Source: Siphonodentalium dalli
Taxonomy: Eukaryota > Mollusca > Scaphopoda > Gadilida > Siphonodentaliidae
Direction of reading: 5' to 3'
DNA length: 64,000 bases
Assembly: GCA_032622095.1 (NCBI GenBank)
Contig: CP136062.1
Coordinates: forward strand, 6,078,001-6,142,000
The notes under the pieces were generated by a model. That model did no database searches and had not been told where the DNA came from. It saw nothing but the letters and a program-made list of their open reading frames with translations. The number at the start of each line of letters is the position of its first letter. Position 1 is the first letter of the stretch. A program made the position numbers and the translations under genes. Below, one piece after another: positions 48,236-58,489 of the stretch.

Positions 48236-48365
48236 CTGCCATATGATATGCTTCGCCCATATGTGAGTAATAAAACATGTGTCCATAAAATATTCCTCTA
48301 TATATCCATGGAAATTGTCAATGATATGGAATAATTTACTTCAAAATTACAGTTTACTAACTAAC

Positions 48366-48540
48366 CTCAACTGTTGCTTCTGTCGTAGAATTTAAAGATG
48401 TGCGTGTTCCAAATATGTCCACCTCGAAATTTTTGAAAATCATGTCTTTTCCAATATCTTCATCCGAAACCAATTTTGTTTTTTGGTCCCAGAATTTTTA
48501 GTTTCATGGACTCGTTATTCTTACTGACCATAACATCAGT
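48366..48540 (-). pseudogene. OB-fold-like exon, RPA-type, with one frameshift
   Basis: On the minus strand 48540-48496 reads TDVMVSKNNESMKLK and, after one extra A in an A-run (48495), 48494-48366 reads 43 open codons beginning FWDQKTKLVS and ending SLNSTTEATVE at a GAG|GTTAGT donor. The layout, a beta-strand into a Trp (LKFW), an acidic turn, a hydrophobic pair of strands, then F-G-x-x-SLNST-x-x-T-V, follows the C-terminal half of replication-protein-A-like OB folds, whose last strands read like F-x-G-x-SL-x-x-x-x-x-T-x-I. The exon at 50124-50258 on the same strand would supply the fold's first strand. The frameshift may be a true lesion (pseudogene) or a homopolymer error. The upstream exon border is not resolved. 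Confidence 0.6.
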
Positions 48541-48599
48541 TCTTTCCCATTTCCCCCCCCCCCCCGATTTGTTCCTGTGAAAGTGTCAACCTTAAATAG

Positions 48600-49635
48600 A
48601 ATGAAAGTATCGATAACGCTGTAGTTCAACTTGAATTAATGAAATTAATTTTTTCAGTATTTGATTTCATTTAGGAGTGTGTGTCAAAGTATTCGGGATT
48701 CAAAAAACATAATCCTAGATGCTATTTCATAGCTTCCATCAAGATTCTCAAGATATTATCTCAGTAACAAGTGAGAACACATTTAATTGGTTATACTTGC
48801 AGTAGACCATCATTGAGGCACTATTGTTCTGACCAATGATAAGTCAGCTACTGGAATGCTATTCACAATGAAATGCACCTGTTCAATTGAATTCAGCACT
48901 TTGCACAGTATCACCGCACATGTACGAATTTGTGCATTTTTTTGTATCACGAATTGCGATCGATTAAACGTAATTGTATGACAAATCACGATAGACATTT
49001 TGTGTCGCAAATTGCAATGCGATACCGGTTATTTCGATACCTGCACACCATTAATGATAATCCAAATACACATCCTCCAGTGGCGTAGATACATGTAGCA
49101 ATGCATATAAACATAGCACTCTGTGACTCGCCATAACATATATAGTATTATCTACCATTTTGTATTTCATGATTGTCAGAATACATTTCGGTCACACGGT
49201 TTACTGCTGTTTACGACACATTCAAAGACAATAGGTTGTTTGATTGCTCTGATGAGAATGTGTCTGACTTTGATACAGACTATTTCATGCAGGTTACAGT
49301 TAAGTCTTTAACAATGTTGTACCATTACAGTGCCTAGGCCTGCTTATTTTTCCGTGAGTGAATCCGCGGACTGCGAATAGTAATAAGACAACATTGTCGT
49401 AGGTGGTGTCGCTCGTAAAGATTTTTCAAAGGGCCGACTATATTAAACTAGGAATATCGCTGCCGTTATTGGAAGGGTACTTTCGTCTTTATTAAAATGA
49501 TTAAGGAGTGGAAGTCTGTTACACATAGCCTAGGATTACAATGAATTTGAAACATTAGACAATCTGACAATGAATCAAAATATTCAATAATTTGGTGTAC
49601 TGCGGTATATTTTCTTTGATACCGAGGTATTTTGT
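48600..49635. other. Presumed intron or spacer
   Basis: It lies between the two OB-like exon segments. No further exon is convincing. Fragment 48595-48640 (GAATGAAAGTATCGATAACG) is related to 45220-45255. Confidence 0.4.
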
Positions 49636-49639
49636 TATC

Positions 49640-50062
49640 CCAATACCGTGCAACTCTAAACACGTGCATACCAAATTTGATTGGATTCAGAGAATCAGTT
49701 CTGGAGTTGCCATCCGGAGAACAATTAAATGTAATTTTCTAAGCGAAAAAGGTACAAAAAGATGCAGAACTGTAAAAAATCATCGGACCGGACCCAGATT
49801 TAATAGCCTATGTATGACGGTTTGGAACATATGCATACCAAGTTTGATTGGAATCGGAGCATCAGTAATGGAATTGTCATACGGATAACGTTAAAGTTTA
49901 GTTTTCAAAGTAAAAAAAATGGTGAAAAAGGGCCATATCGGTCCAAAACAGATTGATTCTGCACGCACCTGCATGACCGGTTGTTACAACACCATACCAA
50001 ATTTCAACACGATCGGATAATGAGTACTGAATGAGAATGGCGTTTCGGACAGACGCACGCTC
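49640..50062 (-). mobile_element. Degenerate Pearl-like core units
   Basis: About three diverged units (CATACCAAATTTGATTGGA, GTTCTGGAGTTGCCAT-CGGA, AAAAGGGCCATATCGGTCC) end in CGGACAGACGCACGC, the microsatellite position of related elements. It sits in the presumed intron of the minus-strand gene. Confidence 0.6.
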
Positions 50063-50123
50063 ATTTCTCTAGTCCAACGAATATTTTTTTCGGGGGACAA
50101 CAAATAGTTAATGAGATACTCAC

Positions 50124-50258
50124 TCGTTTTACGGTTCCTTCCATCGATATTCGCCTTTTTTTTGGCGATGAAGCAACCTCAGCCAAACTAATGATGGCTG
50201 CGTTCTCAAAATCCTTTATGACATCTTTCGAAACAGCAAAGTAATCTGCGTAAAACAC
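50124..50258 (-). CDS. Internal exon of an unidentified OB-fold-like protein
   Basis: Exactly 45 codons on the minus strand lie between an acceptor (TTTCAATTGCAG, exon starting 50258) and a consensus donor (GTGAGT, exon ending 50124), so both borders are phase 0. It starts VFYADYFAVSKD, continues with FENAAIISLAEV, and ends SPKKRRISMEGTVKR. Exon-like composition against AT-rich flanks and exact phase make a real exon likely. The final basic run followed by ISMEGTV resembles the first strand of replication-protein-A-like OB folds, which bind single-stranded nucleic acid; the segment at 48366-48540 could be the rest of that fold. This identity is an inference from pattern. There is no ATG, so upstream exons must lie at higher coordinates, beyond the repeat at 50330-50640. 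Confidence 0.6.
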
Positions 50259-50329
50259 CTGCAATTGAAATTTTATTGTAAAATACGGTAGTCATGTTGC
50301 AAGGGCATTTAAAAACAAGATAGTCCAGG

Positions 50330-50640
50330 GACTATTGAGTGCTCACCTGATCTGAGGAGACTGAAAGAGACTAGTTCTAATAAGTTTTCTGAAATTACCA
50401 ACTTGTCTCTATATGTCTAATTTATATTGAGTCAAATTAGTTCATTAGTTCCATAAGATGTTTTCGGAAAATATTGACATAATACATGTAGTGTTATGTG
50501 ACTTAACCTCTGGCCCCTAATTTATGGACCGGCCCTAATAATCAAATATGAACACCAGACACTCAGGAACCTTCTTAACAAATTTGAGCAACATCAGTTC
50601 ATTAGTTTCAAAGTAGAAGATTTTTTTTTAAATTGTTGAC
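50330..50640. repeat. Diverged dispersed repeat (GCTCACCTGATCTGAGGAGA type)
   Basis: It contains two related stretches, each with AAAT-TGAG-AA/ATTAGTTCATTAGTT followed by an AGAAGATTTT/AAGATGTTTT part, and a palindromic centre CTGGCCCCTAATTTATGGAC-CGGCC. Such phrases recall common molluscan dispersed repeats. No gene. Confidence 0.4.
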
Positions 50641-50694
50641 AGAATAGTTATCTGGCCTTCAATCTGCTGAGTTTGCTGTGCATTAGGTTGAAAC
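50628..50694 (-). pseudogene. 3' part of exon-like frame split by a transposon
   Basis: On the minus strand, this 67-bp piece continues the reading frame of 51709-51823 when the intervening element and one target-duplication copy are mentally removed. Codons then run on from MFQ into PNAQQTQQIEGQITI and end at TAA (50628-50630). The in-frame continuity across the insertion is the main evidence that this was once one coding segment. A TAG at 51709-51711 now also interrupts it. The protein is unidentified. Confidence 0.45.
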
Positions 50695-51698
50695 GTAAAA
50701 GCCGTCGCACACGAGCGAGCATTGTTGCGCAACATCGTTGTACAACAATGCGCGCTCGTGTGCGACCCCTCGCCAACATTGTTGGTTGCGCTTACAACAA
50801 TATCTAACATGTCAGATATCTTACAACAATTAGTTGTTGTAGCCAATTTCTAATCACATGACGTTATCGGGTGCCGCAGCACATAAAATGTGTTACGAAA
50901 CGATGAACGCTGAACGAGAAATGGTGTATTCATGGAAGGAGGCATCACAGCGTGTTTATCGCCTTCAATGTTTAGTAGGCCTATATATTTTATATTTATT
51001 TGGTATGCAATCAAATATTAATGGGTATATATACATGTAGATTAAATATTTGAAAATAAATCAATTTATAAATAGTGTCTTTTATTGTAATTTTAAAGTT
51101 TCCCAGCTACATACACCTAAAATGTGTAAATATATCACCAGCGTCACTAATTATGAACAAATGCATATATATCTTTATTGCCTCCTCATAGGAGAGTATT
51201 TGATATCGCTCTGAAGATTATATATGATAAAAATAAGGGTATACATTTATGTGATTAAATTAAATATCACGAAAGAGAACTATCTAGAACATATAATATG
51301 TAGTAACGTGTGATGAAATTGTGAGAGATAAATGCAATTATAATGTCGAGTATATTTCAATACGTCGTGCTGCCAGTGATGCGTGCAACGAACATTGCTC
51401 CGCCGACGATTTGACATAGAATTGGTGTGCGAAAGTAATCTATAAAGTTATGTTTCTTCAATTTAATTTAATTCCCGGAGCGGCGTCGGCAACGGCATAC
51501 AACTTTTAGTGTGCACCTTATATCACGTGGTTGGAATTCGTACAACAATGTTCGCTCGTTTGCGACCCCCAAAAGCAATTGTTGTACAACAATGTTGCGC
51601 AACAATGTTCGCTCGTTTGCGGACCCTTACAACATTGTTGTAAGCTTGTTACAACAATGTTGCGCGACAATGCTTGCTCGTGTGCGCCGGCTTTTAGC
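50695..51698. mobile_element. 1-kb transposon with multi-module inverted ends and 8-bp TSD
   Basis: Inverted ends begin GTAAAAGCCGTCGCACACGA (left) and GCTAAAAGCCGGCGCACACG (right, complement) and continue for over 100 bp as several modules of GAGCGARCATTGTTGCGCA and TTGTTGTACAACAATG in both orientations. GTTGAAAC (50687-50694) and ATTGAAAC (51699-51706) flank it, an 8-bp target duplication with one mismatch. The interior is AT-rich; a 60-codon frame at 50858-51040 is not recognised as transposase. An 8-bp duplication would suit hAT-like or P-like enzymes, but the ends do not let me decide. Confidence 0.85.
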
Positions 51699-51708
51699 AT
51701 TGAAACAT

Positions 51709-51823
51709 CTATGGGGGGTAAAACCCCACTGTGACATCGTCACCACCTCCCTGACAGTCTGAAGTTAAAATGAACCTGGTTTCTCTATGGATGAGTGATT
51801 CACCGACAATTGTTACTTTTGGT
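51709..51823 (-). pseudogene. Exon-like segment, possibly Ig-like, interrupted by TAG and a transposon
   Basis: An acceptor (TTTTTTATGAGAG) precedes 38 open minus-strand codons: PKVTIVGESLIHRE, then TRFILTSDCQGGGDDVTVGF and YPP, followed by TAG. The alternation of strands, Cys and GG turn looks like the first half of an immunoglobulin-type beta-sandwich, but the second Cys and Trp are not visible, so this is only a suggestion. The frame resumes past the TAG and past the element at 50695-51698 (see 50628-50694). It may be a decayed last exon. It lies upstream of, and on the same strand as, the OB-like exon, but no link between them is shown. Confidence 0.45.
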
Positions 51824-52842
51824 CTCTCATAAAAAATGCAATATATACACAAGTGTATGGTAATAGCGTATATGAAGACTGGAGAATATTTCATACTAAA
51901 ATAGATTATCAGTACATACATGTGTATATACCAATCACATGTATATTGAGTTTTTAAAAAAAGTTTCTGAACCCATTTGGTTATAAATGAAATGCACTCG
52001 GTGATTCTGACTTCAAACTTGTGCCTCCTAATTATATAGGTTGATTCAATTGAAAGGTTAGAAAATCGGTGCCCTCTCTTGAAATTATTTCGTAAGGAAT
52101 AATCTCTGTTTCATATTTTGATTACAGTTTAAAGCTGGTCTATATGTTGTTATTGCAAGTTTTATATATTTTCCTGGGTATAAAATATTGTCCGGAAATG
52201 CTTCTATCAATTACTGTTCATTCTATTTTGAATTTTCTGGTATATATACTAGTATACCTACAAATAATTTGTGACATTTTACAGCTTGAAGAAACGTTCG
52301 GAGCATAGCAAGCAGGAAAATAGTAAAAAAAGATTGTCCCAACTGATTATCAGTCAGTTGTAATATTAAATGGTAGAAGCGTTTCTGGACCTGTGTCTTT
52401 GACAACTTGACTTATCATTATTATTTTATACCCTGGAAATTATAGAAAACATTTAGGAAGAGATCCATCTTTAAGCCAATCACAAACTCATAAATAGCTT
52501 TGTGTTTCGGCATAAAGCCTTTGGCCTGTGTAATTATGTTAGGATACAAAGAATATTTATATTTATTAATACATCTCAGTAAAAGAATATCAACCTGAAA
52601 GTATTTGACGGGGAAATTTTGTTAAATATTATATTAGGAATTTATAGTGACATTGATGTGACACTTTTCAATAATGACTGTCAATGTTCACTTCTCGTTT
52701 TATGGAGAAATATAAAAAATGAACATAAGAACAAGGTTGATCTATTTCTCCATGTTCTTCTAATAGGTGATGTTTTTATCGAATATATTTGCACATTTTA
52801 CCCACTACCGCACTGCGAGTGCATTGGTCCCTTTAATATTTC
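51824..52842. other. Region with no convincing gene
   Basis: AT-rich. An 83-codon plus frame (52619-52867) without ATG runs into the next duplication and is not recognised. Confidence 0.4.
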
Positions 52843-53375
52843 ATGTAAAAGTGGTGAAAAACTGTAATATTAAACAAGAACAATAGCTTTAGTTAACACA
52901 AAATTCACTGAAATATTTTCACAGTGGGGTTTCTGTGAGGAAAAAAATTGTTTTTTTCTCATAGAATCTCCACATGTATATTCGGACAGACAGATCGGGA
53001 GTGGTGTTGAAAAATGCTTGGGGAAAACAGTTGTAGAGATGGGAAAAAAATTGGTTGCGGGGCTGGATGAATTACAGAAATGGTCAAAGGTAAAACAGTA
53101 TCATACGTGTCTGAATATATATTAACACCCCACCCCTCCAGAGCAAATGGAGATAAATTTAAACCCATATACACTGCTTTTCTCATGGCATTTGTTTTGG
53201 TGTTTCGTTGAATAACATTAACTTATGACTGAGATTAATCCTTCAGTCTTGATACTTTTCCAAAAATGACATTTTTTGGAATTTTTGTCTGTTTAACAAA
53301 TGTTGGGGCATAAATAGAAAAAAACAACCAGTAGAGAGTGCAATGGCTTAGAAGTTCAATACAAGTATTGTTATC

Positions 53376-53443
53376 TTAATGCATTCTCTTATATATGCAA
53401 AGCATCCTATGGGAGACTCGCATATAGTAAGAGAATGCATTGG
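53376..53443. repeat. AATGCATTCTCTTATATATGC hairpin in the duplicated unit
   Basis: AATGCATTCTCTTATATATG and CATATAGTAAGAGAATGCATT face each other around a 20-nt loop. The duplicate is at 55300-55367. Related inverted or single modules follow near 53578-53615 and 53800-53860, and the same module builds the hairpins inside the piggyBac-type MITE at 61955. Confidence 0.85.
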
Positions 53444-54027
53444 CAAAGGTTTTCAAAATATTTCATGAAGCTCCAGTAATGGAAGAATTAATCATAAATA
53501 TTGGTCTCCCATATGGCTCCTTGTATATATAAAAGAATGTACTGGCTTGCATGGTCAAGATAAATGTTGTTAGGTCAATGAATTCTCTTAAATATGTGAG
53601 AGAATGCATTGGTATGGTGTTTTTGCAAAATTTCAGGAAGTTCCATGAGTCATGAAATGTGCAAAATTATTTGAACTTTCCTCTTAGAACACTTTACATT
53701 GTAAAAAGATAGCATCACAAGGTGTTTGGAAATCCCTTCAGTTTGTAAGTCTAACACACAATTTGTGTGCAGGTACCATAGGTAGCCTCACATAAGAGAA
53801 TGCATTGTTTTACAAGGTCAATGTAAATATTGTTAGGCCAATGTAATGTATTCTCTTACATATTCTAGGATCCCTACTGGAAACTACCATGTTCAATCAT
53901 GGAAAGGTGAATGCTGCTCCATAATGAAAAAATTAATTGATTTTATTCCTAAATAGACATTTTGTGTAGTAATTAGTTCTAGTTCTGACACTCCGGGTTT
54001 GGTATTTTGGCTTATAAATGAACCACA

Positions 54028-54210
54028 TAGAGTAATGCCCTAATTAATCGACGGGTTAACCACATCAGAATTATGGGTAACTTTTCAGGATTTAGTTGGA
54101 GATATGGCTTGTTGCTATTTACCGGAAAGCCATATTTTCGACTAATTGCTGAAAAGTTACCCATAATTCTGCTGTGGTTAAGGAGTCAATTATTTAAGGG
54201 CATTACTGTA
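54028..54210. mobile_element. CAGTAATG foldback MITE in duplicated unit, copy 1
   Basis: TA flanks; left end GAGTAATGCCC (first C mutated), right end GGGCATTACTG. Arms align with the MITE at 42170. The identical insertion at 55954 shows that it predates the tandem duplication. Confidence 0.9.
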
Positions 54211-54310
54211 CTATGATTGTGGTGGTTCTGCTGAGTTTAGTAGCTTTAGTAAGGCCAAATCAAATTAATGTTCTGCTCCTGAGACACTGCCACTTCATTA
54301 TTATATGGGA

Positions 54311-54414
54311 GAGCTTTCCAATGAATGGCAACAAGCCATATTTCCAACTAAATCCTGAAAAGTTACCCATAATTCTGCTGTGCTCATGGAGTCGACTAAT
54401 TAGGGCATACTGTA
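54311..54414. mobile_element. Half CAGTAATG MITE in duplicated unit, copy 1
   Basis: Right half only, from GAGCTTTCCAATGAATGGCA to GGGCATACTGTA. Confidence 0.88.
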
Positions 54415-55953
54415 GTTTTTATTACTCTGACTACTGATGGTATATTAGCACCTGCCATAAATCCTGAATAACAGGTGAATCATGAGTACCGGATAGAAAA
54501 AATAGAGGATAGAAGTCATGGTTATTTCACACTATTATAAATATGAAAATAATTACATTTTTGCTGCTGAAATATTGTCCATAACTCCAGCTCATCAAGA
54601 AGTAATTAGTATGAGACTGAATTATATCAAAAAATGTCATTTTGACAAAAAATAATCAATTTGATGCTCAATGACAATTATTCTCAGAGAGGTCTATCAT
54701 ACAGTTCCAGAAGATTTCACTCCATTGTCACAATCCATATTACACAAAAAAATAAACTAGTTTGTTATGTAAAAGTGGTGAAAAACTGTAATATTAAACA
54801 AGAACAATAGCTTTAGTTAACACAAAATTCACTGAAATATTTTCACAGTGGGGTTTCTGTGAGGAAAAAAATTGTTTTTTTCTCATAGAATCTCCACATG
54901 TATATTCGGACAGACAGATCGGGAGTGGTGTTGAAAAATGCTTGGGGAAAACAGTTGTAGAGATGGGAAAAAAATTGGTTGCGGGGCTGGATGAATTACA
55001 GAAATGGTCAAAGGTAAAACAGTATCATACGTGTCTGAATATATATTAACACCCCACCCCTCCAGAGCAAATGGAGATAAATTTAAACCCATATACACTG
55101 CTTTTCTCATGGCATTTGTTTTGGTGTTTCTTTGATTAACATTAACTTATGACTGAGATTAATCCTTCAGTCTTGATACTTTTCCAAAAATGACATTTTT
55201 TGGAATTTTTGTCTGTTTAACAAATGTTGGGGCATAAATAGAAAAAAACAACCAGTAGAGAGTGCACTGGCTTAGAAGTTCAATACAAGTATTGTTATCT
55301 TAATGCATTCTCTTATATATGCAAAGCATCCTATGGGAGACTAGCATATAGTAAGAGAATGCATTGGCAAAGGTTTTCAAAATATTTCATGAAGCTCCAG
55401 TAATGGAAGAATTAATCATAAATATTGGTCTCCCATATGGCTCCTTGTATATATATAAAAGAATGTACTGGCTTGCATGGTCAAGATAAATGTTGTTAGG
55501 TCAATGAATTCTCTTAAATATGTGAGAGAATGCATTGGTATGGTGTTTTTGCAAAATTTCAGGAAGTTCCATGAGTCATGAAATGTGCAAAATTATTTGA
55601 ACTTTCCTCTTAGAACACTTTACATTGTAAAAAGATAGCATCACAAGGTGTTTGGAAATCCCTTCAGTTTGTAAGTCTAACACACAATTTGTGTGCAGGT
55701 ACCATAGGTAGCCTCACATAAGAGAATGCATTGTTTTACAAGGTCAAAGTAAATATTGTTAGGCCAATGTAATGTATTCTCTTACATATTCTAGGATCCC
55801 TACTGGAAACTACCATGTTCAATCATGGAAAGGTGAATGCTGCTCCATAATGAAAAAATTAATTGATTTTATTCCTAAATAGACATTTTGTGTAGTAATT
55901 AGTTCTAGTTCTGACACTCCGGGTTTGGTATTTTGGCTTATAAATGAACCACA

Positions 55954-56136
55954 TAGAGTAATGCCCTAATTAATCGACGGGTTAACCACATCAGAATTAT
56001 GGGTAACTTTTCAGGATTTAGTTGGAGATATGGCTTGTTGCTATTTACCGGAAAGCCATATTTTCGACTAATTGCTGAAAAGTTACCCATAATTCTGCTG
56101 TGGTTAAGGAGTCAATTATTTAAGGGCATTACTGTA
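55954..56136. mobile_element. CAGTAATG foldback MITE in duplicated unit, copy 2
   Basis: Duplicate of 54028-54210. Confidence 0.9.
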
Positions 56137-56236
56137 CTATGATTGTGGTGGTTCTGCTGAGTTTAGTAGCTTTAGTAAGGCCAAATCAAATTAATGTTCT
56201 GCTCCTGAGACACTGCCACTTCATTATTATATGGGA

Positions 56237-56340
56237 GAGCTTTCCAATGAATGGCAACAAGCCATATTTCCAACTAAATCCTGAAAAGTTACCCATAATT
56301 CTGCTGTGCTCATGGAGTCGACTAATTAGGGCATACTGTA
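56237..56340. mobile_element. Half CAGTAATG MITE in duplicated unit, copy 2
   Basis: Duplicate of 54311-54414. Confidence 0.88.
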
Positions 56341-56692
56341 GTTTTTATTACTCTGACTACTGATGGTATATTAGCACCTGCCATAAATCCTGAATAACAG
56401 GTGAATCATGAGTACCGGATAGAAAAAATAGAGGATAGAAGTCATGGTTATTTCACACTATTATAAATATGAAAATAATTACATTTTTGCTGCTGAAATA
56501 TTGTCCATAACTCCAGCTCATCAAGAAGTAATTAGTATGAGACTGAATTATATCAAAAAATGTCATTTTGACAAAAAATAATCAATTTGATGCTCAATGA
56601 CAATTATTCTCAGAGAGATCTATCATACAGTTCCAGAAGATTTCACTCCATTGTCACTATCCATATTACACAAAAATCAACTATTTGTTATT

Positions 56693-57529
56693 AGTATTCA
56701 GAATAGGAGTCTGGTGTCTGCCATGGGAGGGAGGGACATCATCAATATCATGAAGGGATATATTTAAGAAGACTTATTTTAAATGATTTATTAATAAGGT
56801 ACTTAACACATATATGAATTTTCACTAATGAATTAAATTTAATATAATTAAAAAGTATGTTAATAACTGAATACCACAACTGACTGTCACTAGCTGTGAT
56901 AGACTTGCAGTTGAATTTATTAATTGAGTATTTGGCAATCATGAACAAATCCCAGCTTTTGGCATGATTTATTCCTTGTTTAAATTATTGTTGAATGTTG
57001 GGTCAACAGCCGGGAGCTATCTAGTTGAAATTGAAGAAACCCCCTCCCCTAGATCATGCCATGAATCTTTACTCTGTGTAGCGCCTGTAGAGATCTTATT
57101 TCATCAGTACAAAACTTGGGAACTTGATAGGGAACTTTATAACATTGAACAAACAAGGCAGGGAACATATTTCTTTGTTTATATTTGTTCCTCAATAATC
57201 AACTTCAAAGTATGGGGGAAGGTCCAATCTCCAAAATGCATACTTTTTGTGACTTTAGTGAGCTGATATCAAAACACTGAATTAATTACCCTGGAAAAAT
57301 TCCATGATTGTAAGTGCGCATAGAAACTCGCCCATCAAGTCTGTTAAATAATGTCATCTCGAGCTGGCACTTTCGCCTACTTATGTATAAACAATTAAGC
57401 GATGGGTATTAACAAAGGAATATATTCCCCTTGTTATAAAGAATATCAAAAAGTTCCCAGGTTTTGTACTGGTAGAATATGATTTCTACAGGCATTAGCC
57501 TCTGGGAGACCAAATTGACATTTAAAAAT
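56693..57529. other. Region with no convincing gene
   Basis: A 100-codon plus frame with an ATG (56964-57266) has no recognised domain, no splice context that I trust and no partner. I leave it uncalled. Confidence 0.4.
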
Positions 57530-57745
57530 GAAGTGCGCTCAAGCATAATTAATTGCACTTAAGCGCAATTAATTGCACTTAAGCACAATTCGTTGAACTT
57601 ATCATTGAGCTTAGGCGCATTCATTGATCTTAAGTGCAATCGATTGCGCTTAAGCATAGTAATTTGTTCTTGAAAATATAATTATTTGTGCTTTAAGCGG
57701 AATCAATTTTTCTTACGCGCAATCAATTGCCTAATCTTAAGCGTA
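57530..57745. repeat. Second cluster of CTTAAG-centred palindromes
   Basis: About ten GCACTTAAGCGCAATTAATT-like motifs, related to the cluster at 33330-33800. Confidence 0.83.
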
Positions 57746-57959
57746 TTTCATGGTTTATGTAACTAAACACCCAAGGTGAATAAATAAGTTTATCCATAAC
57801 TCAACCTTAGCTCTTGTTGACATATTGCCTCTTGTTTGCATTGGTTTGGATGGGTAGGGAGCAAGCCTAAGTTCTTTATCGAAATGGTAGAATCTCGATA
57901 GGATTACCTTCTGTTTTAATTGTGGCAACTCGTAATAGCATTAACTTCTGTATTAGTTG

Positions 57960-58320
57960 GGGCAACTCTGATTTTCGAGTATATACATGTACACCATATG
58001 AGGGAAGCAGGTCTTCGATGACACCATATTCGTGCTACAGTATATGACATGGAAATACTATAGATCTGTGCAAGAGACGCTGATTTAATGAAACTACCAG
58101 AGCTCGAGGAGTGTGACACCAAAGCTCCTAGAATGTAACACCAATTTTTGGGACAGAGATGCTGATAATATGACAATAGGGTTTCTCACCCGATTTAAGT
58201 CAATAACTACACCATATGAGGTAAGCAGGCGATTCCACATTCTTGCTATATGACCATAACCATGGCTCAAATATGTGCACACATTCTTTTAAAAAGTTAT
58301 ATTAAAACATACTAGAGGAG
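57960..58320 (+). repeat. Dispersed repeat (CACTAGAGCTCC family), decayed copy 3
   Basis: In order: TTTTCGAGTATATACATGTA, ACCATATGAGGGAAGCAGG, GATCTGTGCAAGAGA, AGAGCTC, GGGACAGAGATGCTGAT and TTTAAGTCAATAACTACACC, as in the copies at 29523 and 34127. Confidence 0.75.
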
Positions 58321-58489
58321 ACATACATTTTTTGGATATAAGGGATGCTGATTATATGAAATTATGGATTATCTTTGATTGTTGCACACATACAGTTACA
58401 GGTATACACTGTACTAGGCTTATTAAAAAGGTTAGAATTAGCACATGCTCCTCTTGTGTTGCTAGGCCGTACTCCAGGTTATGCCAATT

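Larger units (their letters stand above)
52843..54766 (+). repeat. Recent 1.92-kb tandem duplication, copy 1
   Basis: The unit starts ATGTAAAAGTGGTGAAAAAC and repeats at 54767 with only a few substitutions and 1-2-bp indels. It includes a hairpin family based on GAATGCATT and a CAGTAATG MITE plus a MITE half. No gene is seen; the same 74-75-codon frames appear in both copies. Confidence 0.95.
54767..56692 (+). repeat. Recent 1.92-kb tandem duplication, copy 2
   Basis: Aligned with 52843-54766 from first to last base; similarity ends near TTTGTTAT at about 56692. Confidence 0.95.

Noticed and set aside
52619-52867. 83-codon plus frame reading into the tandem duplication.
   Set aside because: No ATG or acceptor of quality, and its end lies in duplicated non-coding DNA.
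56964-57266. 100-codon plus frame with ATG.
   Set aside because: No recognised motif; length is possible by chance in 64 kb; no supporting neighbours.
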